Notes: generated by a model not told the origin, from the letters alone. Shown: positions 35,502 through 44,488, counted from the stretch's first letter. The stretch is 64,000 bases of DNA from a cyanobacterium PCC 7702 (GCA_000332255.1 KB235926.1:2677777-2741776), one strand, 5' to 3'. Program-made: numbers and translations.

Positions 35502-35999
35502 TCACTTAAAACTAATGTCTACCTTTTTTGTTACCTCGGAGTGCTCTACTTTCACCAAATTATCTCTAGTAGCAATGGTAACATACAAAGAAATGCCACA
35601 ATCAACAGCAGCCATTGCTAATGCTGCAGACAAGGTTTTGGTTCCACCAGTATAGTCAGCCATAATTTCATGACCGCTTTGTTGTTGAAAATTCCGGATG
35701 CAATTGTAAATTTTCGAATAGCATTCACCTAAATCATCAGGATCTTGCACTAAAATCAAATCCCGTTCTGGTTGAAAGTTTTCTCCTAAATTTACCTGTG
35801 TGGGAATGTTGGGTAATCTTTCGATCACCTCTGCACCCCGACGCACTTCACAAGGAGTTCCTTCGCCAATAACTTGTGATTTACTTCCTTTCTCACCATC
35901 GGAAGCAATAAAAATAACGCGATCGGGTTGTAAGCTGCGGATAGCGGTGATGATGGGTTGAAAGGAACCACCGACGGTAACAAGGAGAATTTTGGACAT
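35502..35999 (-). CDS. Stand-alone CARF-domain protein (TIGR02710-like) of type III CRISPR locus
   Basis: A 165-aa protein consisting only of a Rossmann-like CARF domain, which senses cyclic oligoadenylates made by Cas10. It begins MSKILLVTVGGSFQPIITAI, with the ligand-loop motif TVGGSFQP, and has the second motif in IMADYTGGTKTLSAALAMAA. This pattern is that of the TIGR02710 CARF family, whose members usually continue for another 200 or so residues. Here a stop follows soon after the last strand (VKVEHSEVTKKVDISFK). It may be a single-domain cA sensor or ring nuclease, or a truncated member. It is the last gene of the operon, 24 bases after the CARF-HEPN gene. Confidence 0.8.
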   Translation of the reverse strand: MSKILLVTVGGSFQPIITAIRSLQPDRVIFIASDGEKGSKSQVIGEGTPCEVRRGAEVIERLPNIPTQVNLGENFQPERDLILVQDPDDLGECYSKIYNCIRNFQQQSGHEIMADYTGGTKTLSAALAMAAVDCGISLYVTIATRDNLVKVEHSEVTKKVDISFK

Positions 36000-36023
36000 G
36001 AATGTGACTTAATATGATGAAGT

Positions 36024-37274
36024 TTAATAATTTTCTTGTGGAGGTAGTAGTGATGCTACTAATTCTGAAAGAGATGGATATATCTTTTCAAAACGATCTT
36101 TAAGTGTTTTGGCTAATTTAGGATCGGGATTCATGCCAACATGGGCAATATCATTTCTTAACTCTGTAACTTGCTGCCAAAGGTCTATTAGTTCGTCTTT
36201 GTTTGCTAAGTTTTTAAGCTTTTCATCGCAACTACTAATAGTATCAACAGTTTTTTTTGACTGTATTCTTACTCCATTATTTAAAGCTCTTTCTACTTCA
36301 GAACGTCCATTTTTATTAGAGAACATTGGTTCTCCAAACTTGAGAGCTAAAACAGAAACAATCCATTCACGTGTTAAAGTTACTGCTTGTACGATTTGCT
36401 GTCTTTCACGGTACCACTGAATCATTTTTAGTTGCAGCCATAAATTATTAGCTAATTGCGAATTTTCTCTTGGGTTTTCAAGGGCGAATTGGCCGTATTC
36501 TTTGACTACTTGTTCACCTAAAATACTAAATGGTTGTGCTTGTTTAGCAATACTAGGTGCAGCTTTTTTTAAAGCTTGTTCTAGCTTAGTTGCTTCCTCC
36601 ATGGTTTCTATTGGTCGAGTTAGGCGTAATGCTAGAGAAATAGATTCAATTGCCTTAGACGCTGCTTCAAGATCCCTTTTAAGTTCTCGTGCTGAAATAC
36701 TATCACGTAGTTCGATTTTGGATGGCATTCCTTTTTTTAATAAATCAGCTAGTGGCTGTCCATCTCCTATTTCCACAAAACGCTCAGTTGCAGTTAACCA
36801 GTCGAGCATTCCAATAAATTCAGATAAATCAATAACTGGTGCTATTCCATTATTGGAAAATCCTAATTCCCAGGCTCCGTAGTAAATAGCCTCAATTGTA
36901 ACGTTTTTAGCTGCTTTAAGGTATGCTGCAAATAAAAATACTAAAAATGGTAAAGAACGCAAACCATGAGTTATATCAAATATAACGCTGTCATTTTCAT
37001 TTACTTTTTGATTAATAATTTTAAAAGTTTCCCACATTTCTTCGGTGCTTTGCCCAGTGGGGATTTCAACTGCTTGTATGCGTTTTTCTTCTAATTTCTC
37101 TAAAATAGGAAAAGTTTTTTCTTTGGCTTCACTTGTCACACAAACTAACATCGAGTCATAATTGCAAAACTTATGTAAAGCTTCTGCAAATACTTCTCCG
37201 TCATAATTTTGACCTTGAAAACAATATGTTGTTTTCTTAGCCTGAATACCCAAAAATGTAATAATCTTTTTCAT
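36024..37274 (-). CDS. CARF-HEPN ribonuclease (Csx1/Csx2-type, TIGR02221-like)
   Basis: An accessory RNase of type III CRISPR immunity. The N-terminal CARF domain (about 1-170; ITFLGIQAKKTTYCFQGQNY and IFDITHGLRSLPFLVFLFAA) should bind cyclic oligoadenylate. The C-terminal helical half ends in a HEPN nuclease motif, RNDIAH (Arg373, His378; R-x4-H) within ELRNDIAHVGMN. The DITHGLRSLP motif marks the TIGR02221/TM1812 group. When Cas10 is activated by target RNA, such proteins degrade RNA non-specifically. The gene starts 2 bases after cas6, inside the operon. Catalytic residues are present, so it is probably active. Confidence 0.87.
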   Translation of the reverse strand: MKKIITFLGIQAKKTTYCFQGQNYDGEVFAEALHKFCNYDSMLVCVTSEAKEKTFPILEKLEEKRIQAVEIPTGQSTEEMWETFKIINQKVNENDSVIFDITHGLRSLPFLVFLFAAYLKAAKNVTIEAIYYGAWELGFSNNGIAPVIDLSEFIGMLDWLTATERFVEIGDGQPLADLLKKGMPSKIELRDSISARELKRDLEAASKAIESISLALRLTRPIETMEEATKLEQALKKAAPSIAKQAQPFSILGEQVVKEYGQFALENPRENSQLANNLWLQLKMIQWYRERQQIVQAVTLTREWIVSVLALKFGEPMFSNKNGRSEVERALNNGVRIQSKKTVDTISSCDEKLKNLANKDELIDLWQQVTELRNDIAHVGMNPDPKLAKTLKDRFEKIYPSLSELVASLLPPQENY

Positions 37275-37276
37275 AA

Positions 37277-38047
37277 TTATCTACTTGATATATTAATTAA
37301 TGTCTGTCCCATCCCCAACCTTGTCTTCATCCCCGTACCAGCAAAACGCGCATATTGAACTAATAAATTAGCCACATTTGCCAATAAAGAGTCAGCACGA
37401 TTAAAAATGTGTAGCGTTACATCACCCACAAATCCATTCACATAACCTCTATGTAATTGCCAACTTCTGGTTTGAATTTTGTGATTTTTTAGCAAAATCG
37501 CATTGCTGAGGTAAGCAATTAATTCATCACCTCCCAAATAAACAGGCGCAAAATTATTCCAGCGTTCTAGCCAACTGTGGAACATTAAATTTGGTACAGG
37601 TAGAGGTAGATTTGTTCCACCCTGAGAAAAAGCTGTGGGAGTGATAAACTGCAACTCAAACTGTTTGATTGGTTCTGGTTCATTTGCTACTAAATTTGTG
37701 TACAATTCTTCATAGCTGGTGATTTCATCTTCGCGGTTGATGACGTTAAATTTTGCCCCCAGGAATTCTAAAGAGTCTGAGAGATGAAGATGAGAAATTG
37801 CTTTTGCTGAAACTTCCTGCAATCCAGATAGGGATAATTTGTAAAATTCCTCTGGATGGAAGGTGAAGAAATCTCGAGAAGTGGAGCATAAACCGATAAT
37901 TCCTGAGCAGGAAACAGAAGGAATTGCTTCGTTTCCCATGTCTAAACCTAGTTGTTGATGCAGTTTTTTTACCAGTTCCAAGCTATAGGAACGGGGTAAA
38001 ATTGTCGGTTCGGATACGCTTAATATCCAGGTAGAACGAATTAGCAT
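37277..38047 (-). CDS. cas6: CRISPR RNA endoribonuclease Cas6
   Basis: Cleaves the long CRISPR transcript inside each repeat to give crRNAs. The 256-aa protein starts MLIRSTWILSVSEPTILPRS, with a probable catalytic His30 in VKKLHQQLGLDM. It ends with the Gly-rich Cas6 signature FAGTGMKTRLGMGQTLINIS, after YARF. It overlaps csm5 by 7 bases, and the CARF-HEPN gene starts 2 bases after its stop, so it is within the effector operon. Since no repeat array lies in the window, its substrate must be transcribed elsewhere. Confidence 0.88.
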   Translation of the reverse strand: MLIRSTWILSVSEPTILPRSYSLELVKKLHQQLGLDMGNEAIPSVSCSGIIGLCSTSRDFFTFHPEEFYKLSLSGLQEVSAKAISHLHLSDSLEFLGAKFNVINREDEITSYEELYTNLVANEPEPIKQFELQFITPTAFSQGGTNLPLPVPNLMFHSWLERWNNFAPVYLGGDELIAYLSNAILLKNHKIQTRSWQLHRGYVNGFVGDVTLHIFNRADSLLANVANLLVQYARFAGTGMKTRLGMGQTLINISSR

Positions 38048-39255
38048 TTGTTTGATAAAGTTTTGAATTTAACCCACCCTGGTACAAACTTAATTTCACC
38101 ATTTGAATTCATCACTGTTCGCCTAGATTTTGGTGCTTCAAAACCAGGTGCTTTTAAACCACAAGTATCGCGAATATCTTTCCGTAGTTCATCATCAAGA
38201 CACAAGCCAATAGTAGTTCCATTCATGCCACTACCCCAACCCAGTCTCAAACTATAGGGACATTTTTCTGGTTCGTAAAATTCGCGGATATAATTAAAAT
38301 CTAAATTTTTCCCTGATGCTTGAGGATTGTTCTTAATTTCTTGCCAGTAATCATGCTCATAGTCCCATTGTTCTTGAGTAAATTCTTGACATATTTGTAA
38401 GAGTTCATCTAGGTTACTAAAGGGTAACTTCATCCCCTGTTCATGTGTGAACCATGAAAGCATTTCTGTATCTAATGTAATGGTGAATTCTGTTTGGATA
38501 TTTCGCACCATTTCAGTATAGATAGATGCTTTATATTTAGCTAAGTAATCTGGAAATCTGCTAGAAACTACTACCTCGGCGACAACAGGTATGTTAACAG
38601 GTATTTCTTGACCTTTCTTAGTTTTGATTGTGCTTTCTAAGAGTGGTGCTGAATCTGTAATTTTGATAGCTCTGAAAAAGTCTGTATTTGGCCCTTTACC
38701 AGGAAAGTTTTGATATTTGAGGTGGAATTCTGAGAATAAACTATCCATTTCGCTCACCCGCTTTGATGAAGGTAATTGAAAAAGGTCTGCGTGTTTCAAT
38801 AAATAATATGCTACGGCAGTTCTAATTGCTCCTTTAATCGAAGAACCAGGAATAAATAATTGTCCCATGCCATTGCGAATCATGGGACGCAAATCTGTAA
38901 TTTTCTCAGATGTCAACTTTTGGCTGATGGCTTCTTTGGGGAAAATTGGACAACCTTGTGTATCTTTAGCTTCCCACCACTCGGAACCAAAGGCTTGTTT
39001 TAAAAGTTTTGTGATATCTTGGCGTTCTTCAATTGCTTGAATATAATCGTTGAAAAATCGTTTTCCTTTTGCTAATAAACCCTTTGCTAAAGCTTCTTGG
39101 TTGGGGAGATAGACTTTTTTATCTGTCTGTACATATTCAAAGGGATTCAATCTTGATACTGATGAGCCAATATGTAAAATTGGACTTGTCATTAGTATCT
39201 TTTTTGATTGATAAAAATCAGGTTTCTTGAGAGCAGATTCGGGAGAAACCACCAT
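38041..39255 (-). CDS. csm5: Type III-A effector subunit Csm5
   Basis: A RAMP-fold protein capping the 3' end of the crRNA backbone in the Csm complex and helping crRNA maturation. The 404-aa protein starts MVVSPESALKKPDFYQSKKI, leading into the first RAMP strand and the motif SPILHIGSSVSRLNPFEYVQ. A second signature is LFIPGSSIKGAIRTAVAYYL. Further on, LRLGWGSGMNGTTIGLCL is the Gly-rich loop usual near the end of Csm5. The gene lies 4 bases after csm4 and overlaps cas6 by 7 bases. Confidence 0.88.
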   Translation of the reverse strand: MVVSPESALKKPDFYQSKKILMTSPILHIGSSVSRLNPFEYVQTDKKVYLPNQEALAKGLLAKGKRFFNDYIQAIEERQDITKLLKQAFGSEWWEAKDTQGCPIFPKEAISQKLTSEKITDLRPMIRNGMGQLFIPGSSIKGAIRTAVAYYLLKHADLFQLPSSKRVSEMDSLFSEFHLKYQNFPGKGPNTDFFRAIKITDSAPLLESTIKTKKGQEIPVNIPVVAEVVVSSRFPDYLAKYKASIYTEMVRNIQTEFTITLDTEMLSWFTHEQGMKLPFSNLDELLQICQEFTQEQWDYEHDYWQEIKNNPQASGKNLDFNYIREFYEPEKCPYSLRLGWGSGMNGTTIGLCLDDELRKDIRDTCGLKAPGFEAPKSRRTVMNSNGEIKFVPGWVKFKTLSNKC

Positions 39256-39259
39256 AATC

Positions 39260-40318
39260 TTATTTATCCTGTGCTTTAATTGGCAAACTTAAGCTAATAC
39301 CACTACGGTAAATTCGATATTTTTTGAAACCGTTGGGTGTAACATCTACTAATTTTCCTTTTGGTGGTACTAGAAAAACCGAACCTTCGCTAAACATGCG
39401 CACCATTTTACGTCGGAGTTGATTTTCTGCTATCCAACCACCGCGTTGTTGAATGTCATAGCTAGCTTGATTTAAAAACTCGGTTGTTATGGGTGTATCC
39501 CAAAACAAACTCATTAGCGCGTGATGATTTCCATTAGAAAAATTTACTACCTTTTTCCAGGTTTCTGGTAATTCTAACCACTCAAGTTGAAATCTTCCTG
39601 CTCCGCTGGAGCGTTCTCCTCCTAGTCCTTCTTCTCCTAATAGATACAAAGCAGCTTTGAGGTTTTGTGCGAGTTTTTCTCCTTCCGGGGATAATTGTAA
39701 TAAAAAATACAAACCAGCTGGATTCTTTTCCCAATCAAATTGAACAAAACCGGTATGGTATAAGTTTGTTGCTCTGGTGGTACGGTCGACAGCAATTTTG
39801 GGAACTTTGCTAATTTTGAAGGCTTTGTTGTAGTCAAAGGTTCCTAATTTATGCAATTCTCCATGAGATTTGCCAACGCTGCCATACTGAATTAATTCTT
39901 TAGTATCGGTATCATTATCAAATCCTTTTCCTTGATACCATCTTTGCCATACTTCTAAAGGTAAGTAGTGAAGCTTTTTGTAGGTTTTGAAAAAAGGAAC
40001 GTCATTGTCAGGGTAGTTGATGGGAAGCTTCAGAGGACGGGGAAGATAGTAAATGGTGCGATCGCTGACTTGTCGATAAATAAATGTGGAACTGATACGA
40101 AAAGGGGGAGTTAGGTTGGGTTGTTCTTGGGAAGGAAAGATCTGCAACAGTTCCTCAACTAATTTTTTACCGAATAAGCGCGCGTAGACACTAACCCACG
40201 CACTAAATAAAGCATCGGAACGGACGCGATCGCTCGTTTGTTCCATCCCTATTCCCACTTCCCCAAAATGTGCGGGATTGCGACCAAAGTTGAGTTTTAC
40301 TAATTTCCAGACACTCAT
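39260..40318 (-). CDS. csm4: Type III-A effector subunit Csm4
   Basis: The RAMP subunit that binds the 5' tag of crRNA and contacts Cas10. 352 aa, starting MSVWKLVKLNFGRNPAHFGE, followed by the Csm4-type segment GIGMEQTSDRVRSDALFSAW. The Gly-rich loop is LGEEGLGGERSSGAGRFQLE. In the C-terminal part FLVPPKGKLVDVTPNGFKKY is also typical. It lies 2 bases after csm3 and 4 bases before csm5. No frameshift or missing region is visible. Confidence 0.88.
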   Translation of the reverse strand: MSVWKLVKLNFGRNPAHFGEVGIGMEQTSDRVRSDALFSAWVSVYARLFGKKLVEELLQIFPSQEQPNLTPPFRISSTFIYRQVSDRTIYYLPRPLKLPINYPDNDVPFFKTYKKLHYLPLEVWQRWYQGKGFDNDTDTKELIQYGSVGKSHGELHKLGTFDYNKAFKISKVPKIAVDRTTRATNLYHTGFVQFDWEKNPAGLYFLLQLSPEGEKLAQNLKAALYLLGEEGLGGERSSGAGRFQLEWLELPETWKKVVNFSNGNHHALMSLFWDTPITTEFLNQASYDIQQRGGWIAENQLRRKMVRMFSEGSVFLVPPKGKLVDVTPNGFKKYRIYRSGISLSLPIKAQDK

Positions 40319-40320
40319 GA

Positions 40321-41298
40321 TTAATCTCCTGGTAATAATCGATTTACGTACTCGCTTAAACTTCCAAAGTTATCTAAGAGTGCTTGGGTGTTGGGAATGG
40401 TTTCTAATGGTTGTAAAGCTGATTTACCAGGAGGAGTGCTGGTCATTTGGCGATACTGCTCTAAGCTGCGATAGGAAAATCGAAAGTTTTCAAATTTGAC
40501 TTTTCCGTAACCTCTAGAACCGTGTCCGCCAAGTGCATCGTCTTCTAGAATGGCCAGTGCGATCGCAATATTTTGCAAGTCTTCAATGACTTGGTTTTTG
40601 TTTTCAACGGTGTAAACTAATTCAAACTGGAATTTTGATCCAGCGGGTACACGTTCTAACTGTCTGGGATTTGCTGCTGCTGTTACTCGGTCAATACTGT
40701 TTTCAAATTTCCACTCAGTCATGTATAAACCAGTGTCGACTTGCTTGAGTTTTTCTGCTGATTCTGGTACTAAATGGCAATCTCGAATAATCAATCGAGC
40801 TGGCGCGTTACGTCCGCGATTGATTTTAATACAATTTTGATTTTTGATTGTAAAAGTACGATTATTTTTATTTTCTTCATATAATCCTTCTTCTTTAGCA
40901 GTTGCAATTGGCATCCAAAAGTTGGAACCTCCGGTAGAACCAAATAGACGGCTAATTTGACAGGTTCTAGCACCTTCATAGGCAATAAATCTACCTTCTT
41001 CTACTTCAGTAAATCCATCTTTTAAATCGTCACTTTCATAGCGCCAAGTACCGCTGCCTCCTGGACGATTTAGGGGTTTATTTAATAACCTTTCTAAGAT
41101 AGAACGCAGTTTACCTTTAAGGGAAGAACCAGGTAAGTAAGGATATTTTGTGAGAGGATCGCGAATTACCGGTTTATCCAGTCCACCGATATCCAAATTT
41201 TCGCCACCACCACCAATATGCAATCCTGTTTCAGCAGAAAGTTGACTAGTGAGGGTTAATTTACCAAGTAGGGGTTTTTGTTCGTATGATACTGGCAT
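40321..41298 (-). CDS. csm3: Type III-A backbone subunit Csm3 (target RNA nuclease)
   Basis: The Cas7-like backbone protein that cuts target RNA at 6-nt intervals. 325 aa. The first RAMP motif reads TGLHIGGGGENLDIGGLDKP, with Asp41 at the position of the catalytic Asp (D33 in the S. thermophilus protein). Then come RDPLTKYPYLPGSSLKGKLR and, in the second half, ENSIDRVTAAANPRQLERVP and GGHGSRGYGKVKFENF. It is longer than streptococcal Csm3 (about 220 aa), with an insert around residues 75-150 (GSGTWRYESDDL, FTIKNQNCIKINRGR). The catalytic residue is present, so target RNA cleavage should be intact. 2 bases after csm2. Confidence 0.92.
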   Translation of the reverse strand: MPVSYEQKPLLGKLTLTSQLSAETGLHIGGGGENLDIGGLDKPVIRDPLTKYPYLPGSSLKGKLRSILERLLNKPLNRPGGSGTWRYESDDLKDGFTEVEEGRFIAYEGARTCQISRLFGSTGGSNFWMPIATAKEEGLYEENKNNRTFTIKNQNCIKINRGRNAPARLIIRDCHLVPESAEKLKQVDTGLYMTEWKFENSIDRVTAAANPRQLERVPAGSKFQFELVYTVENKNQVIEDLQNIAIALAILEDDALGGHGSRGYGKVKFENFRFSYRSLEQYRQMTSTPPGKSALQPLETIPNTQALLDNFGSLSEYVNRLLPGD

Positions 41299-41300
41299 CT

Positions 41301-41780
41301 TTACTTTCCACCTTCAGCTTTGTGATAAGCAATAATTGATTCAAGTAATTGAACTAGCCGTTCAAAATCTTCTTTGCTGTGAACTTTGTCAATAGCAGCT
41401 GACATAACTTCATCTAATGGCTTTGCTGCTTGTTGTCTGGCAGCAGCATATGCTAATTTTGGTTTCAGCAGAACAACTTCTGTTTCAACTTTGGCAAATT
41501 CACCTGTTTCCGCTAAGTCAGCTTTTAAGCGATTTACAGCATCTAAAAATTTGCGAACTTGGTTCGTTTCTAATCGTTGCTGTTTGAGATAAGGGCCAAA
41601 TTGCTCGGCGTGTTTAACTAAGTCTCGAATGGGATATGTTTTTAATCCATCAGGTAAATTTTTAATAGTTTTAATAATTTCATTTTTAATAGTTTTAGCA
41701 TTTTCGTCAACTGTATTTTGTGTTTTACTCATGTTAGTTTGAGGAATTGATGGGTTAGATGGTTTTTTGAGTTCTGGCAT
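41301..41780 (-). CDS. csm2: Type III-A small subunit Csm2
   Basis: The small alpha-helical subunit that lines the inner filament of the Csm complex. 159 aa. The first 40 residues are polar and probably disordered, followed by GLKTYPIRDLVKHAEQFGPY and LETNQVRKFLDAVNRLKADL, the Csm2 signature. VLLKPKLAYAAARQQ then gives another typical helix. A later start at the internal ATG near 41732 (MSKTQNTVDENAK) is possible. It sits 8 bases after cas10 and 2 bases before csm3. Confidence 0.88.
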   Translation of the reverse strand: MPELKKPSNPSIPQTNMSKTQNTVDENAKTIKNEIIKTIKNLPDGLKTYPIRDLVKHAEQFGPYLKQQRLETNQVRKFLDAVNRLKADLAETGEFAKVETEVVLLKPKLAYAAARQQAAKPLDEVMSAAIDKVHSKEDFERLVQLLESIIAYHKAEGGK

Positions 41781-41788
41781 ATAAATTA

Positions 41789-44104
41789 CTAGCGATTTAA
41801 AAGTTCAATCCAAGTTGCGATCGCCCGAAAATAAGGCGCATTGTATGGACTTTTTAAAGAAGTCCGAAAATCACTGTCATCTAGTACATTTTTGGGTAAT
41901 CTCGCTAAAGTATAAGCAATCTTAGGTAGATGCAAATAATAGCGAGTTCCTAAAGCCTCCTCTGATTTTTTATTGTCTTCAAACTTTTCTAATGCTTTTT
42001 CTTGTGTTTCTGCGGTGACAAGTAAGTTACGCACAAAATTACGGGAATAATTAACCCCGGTCTTTTGCTGTTTTAATCTCTTGACAAATGGTAATATACC
42101 CAGTAGCTTTGGTCTAGTTTCTGCATGCAAATATTTTTGAATTTCCGAACTAACAACATTGATATCTTCTACTCCTAGCCATTCATCCCACTTAAAAACT
42201 TGATTAAACAAACTTAAACTATCTTTACCATTTGCTTTAGCATTTTCTTCTGCTTTTCCTGATTCATCAGCTGCTTTATAAAGTGGAAACTTAGCATCAT
42301 TAATACTAATACCACCTGACAAAGTAATTTCTGGATTATGTCCCGTATAAGCACGGAAACACTGGTAAATATCGAAAGCAAACTCTACAACTTCGTTCCA
42401 GGCACCACTAATAAATAAATCATCACCTCCGGCATAGATAAATAATAAATTTAAACGCTCTTCATCTGGAAATAATTGTTTAATATTAGTTATATTTGTT
42501 TTTCTAAATTTAGCCAAACTATTAAGATAAACCTTAAAGAAATAATTCATCTGGCGGGAAAGTCCAGCAATTGTTGATAAAGTTTTATTTTCTCCTAAAC
42601 CTTCAGCAAATATTCTTCCCAAATTATCCACATCCATGCGCAGGTATGCAATTCTATCAATACCTTTGGCTTTTTCTACCATTTCGTTAGCACGGATAAA
42701 ACCTGATTCTTCGGACTCTTCTGTTTCTTTGCCATAGTTACCTATTAACAAAGGTATATAATTACTAAAACCACTAGATTTGTAGTCTTCAACTGTCCAA
42801 TTATTTACTAAAAAGATTGTTTCAGCATTGTCGAAAACTTGCTTCCTGTTTTCGCAGAAATAGTAGTAAACATTAACCGCTGGAGTGTTACCATTACCTG
42901 GAAATTCTAAAGCGATCGCCGGGGCAATGTTATTAATTAAATTACGAAAACGCGCGATCGCTTTCACTCTTAATAATTTTCCTCCTAGCTCAAACATTCG
43001 GCAACAAGTTTCGCAAGCCATAACAGAATCAGGTTCATTTGGATTGAGCTGCTTTAATTTTCCTGATTCCACATCATCTCGATGACAAACTTGACAAGGT
43101 TCGTAACTATGGCGTTCTTGAAGAAAGTCACTAATATTTTCGGCGAACTTACTCAACTTTTGTTGAGCTAATTTTTTACTAGTTATTTCTGACCAATATT
43201 CAGCAAATTTAGCAGTATTAACATCTCGGATAGGAAATTCTATGCAATCAAGTGCTAGAAAAACTTTACCTTGAAACTCCGTGAAAAGCCATTGATTAAA
43301 CTGCTGTCTTACTTTCTCTACTTCAGTTTTAATTAATTCTATTTCGGGAGCTAATATATATAAATTTCCGCCACCTGCATAGATAACATTTGTACGTGGC
43401 AATTTTAACGCCTCCAAAAGTTGTTGTACTACTTCTTCTGTAACTAGTTCTAAGTAAAAGCTTCGCGCTCGCAAAGATTTCAGCGCTCCGTCAGAAGATA
43501 TGGTGTAGATAAAATTTTGAATACCTGATAAATCACCCGCAATTAAAGTTGCATTCTGACTTTTCGAACTTCTTGCTAATACAGCAGCAACTGCAGCAGT
43601 ACTTCTTGCTATATCTAACAAGGCAACGTTGGAATTACCAAAGCTGATGAAAGAACCGTATTTTTCTAAAATTAAAGTTAACAAAGAGAGATTAGTCAAA
43701 TCTCGTTGCTCTAAATAATCTAATACTTTTTTAATTTCCTGTTGCAATTTGCGGAAATCTTCTGATGAAGGTTGTTGGGTAACGGGGTAAGGAATTTTTG
43801 GATAGCGATCGCTAATAAAATCTGGCTGATAATAATGTCGTTGTTTCTGAATTTGCTCTTTTTTGGCTTGGTTTTTGTTAAAGGCGATTAAGTCAAATAG
43901 CAAGTGTAAAGCTTGAGGTTGGTCATTACTGTTCCAGGAAAGTAAATCTTGTGCTGCTGTAACAACTGTTTTAATTACATCCTCATTGTTACTTGTTGCT
44001 ATTAAATTTGACAGTTTATCTGAATTTGTCCATATTGCTAGAACTTTAATAGCTTCTAGGATAGCTTGCAAAGCAGCTTTTTCAGAAATATGTAATTGAT
44101 TCAT
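41789..44104 (-). CDS. cas10: Type III-A Cas10/Csm1 (cyclic oligoadenylate synthase, HD motif absent)
   Basis: The large subunit of the Csm complex. 771 aa. Palm 1 (about 185-330: TLIAGDLSGIQNFIYTISSD) is followed by a Zn-binding module (EPCQVCHRDDVE and CETCCRMFELG). Palm 2 carries the cyclase motif GGDD, residues 559-562 in LFIYAGGDDLFISGAWNEV, and LSGGISINDAKFPLYKAADE follows. The N-terminal region of Cas10 usually carries an HD motif (LLHDIGK-like). Here the corresponding start, SEKAALQAILEAIKVLAIWT, has no His-Asp pair, and none occurs nearby, so single-strand DNA cleavage is probably lost while cyclic oligoadenylate synthesis is retained. It heads the intact operon. Confidence 0.93.
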   Translation of the reverse strand: MNQLHISEKAALQAILEAIKVLAIWTNSDKLSNLIATSNNEDVIKTVVTAAQDLLSWNSNDQPQALHLLFDLIAFNKNQAKKEQIQKQRHYYQPDFISDRYPKIPYPVTQQPSSEDFRKLQQEIKKVLDYLEQRDLTNLSLLTLILEKYGSFISFGNSNVALLDIARSTAAVAAVLARSSKSQNATLIAGDLSGIQNFIYTISSDGALKSLRARSFYLELVTEEVVQQLLEALKLPRTNVIYAGGGNLYILAPEIELIKTEVEKVRQQFNQWLFTEFQGKVFLALDCIEFPIRDVNTAKFAEYWSEITSKKLAQQKLSKFAENISDFLQERHSYEPCQVCHRDDVESGKLKQLNPNEPDSVMACETCCRMFELGGKLLRVKAIARFRNLINNIAPAIALEFPGNGNTPAVNVYYYFCENRKQVFDNAETIFLVNNWTVEDYKSSGFSNYIPLLIGNYGKETEESEESGFIRANEMVEKAKGIDRIAYLRMDVDNLGRIFAEGLGENKTLSTIAGLSRQMNYFFKVYLNSLAKFRKTNITNIKQLFPDEERLNLLFIYAGGDDLFISGAWNEVVEFAFDIYQCFRAYTGHNPEITLSGGISINDAKFPLYKAADESGKAEENAKANGKDSLSLFNQVFKWDEWLGVEDINVVSSEIQKYLHAETRPKLLGILPFVKRLKQQKTGVNYSRNFVRNLLVTAETQEKALEKFEDNKKSEEALGTRYYLHLPKIAYTLARLPKNVLDDSDFRTSLKSPYNAPYFRAIATWIELLNR

Positions 44105-44488
44105 TATTTCTTGCTCAACTTCATCTGTTATTTGATTTTTTGAGGATTGGGGCTTGTACTCAAGCTTAAAGAAAAGCGCACGGGTTCATCAAATCCCAGA
44201 GCTTTTTTGAGCTTTGAGGGAAAACCATAAGTAATTTATTCCTTGTTGATTGAATTCTATTTCTTCAGATTCTGTATTGGGAACCTTACTCAAGCGCAGA
44301 ATAATTTTTGAACTACAATGACTACCACTATCTCCCAAAATATCTGATTCAATTTTTTTGAGCTGATTGGGATTGTTCCAGTAGTATGGACCAGCGATCG
44401 CGCGAAACCAATATCGCAATGCACTCCTAAAAGCAGGAGGACGTAATTCAGCTTCTTGTTGATTAGCACCCGATAAAAATAAAGGCAT
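44105..44488 (-). pseudogene. cmr1: Cmr1-like RAMP fragment (type III-B relic)
   Basis: A broken N-terminal piece of a Cmr1 family protein. The frame from ATG at 44488 reads MPLFLSGANQQEAELRPPAF, then RSALRYWFRAIAGPYYW, the hallmark Cmr1 motif (TPLFLSGA..AELRPPxFRxALRYW). The first strand before it is missing, because an in-frame TAA lies two codons upstream. The frame stops at 44189 after 99 aa. A shifted frame then continues with KKALGFDEPVRFSLSLSTS until the cas10 start. Complete Cmr1 is about 300-450 aa. It lies directly upstream of cas10 on the same strand and suggests that a type III-B or hybrid module once stood here. Confidence 0.75.
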
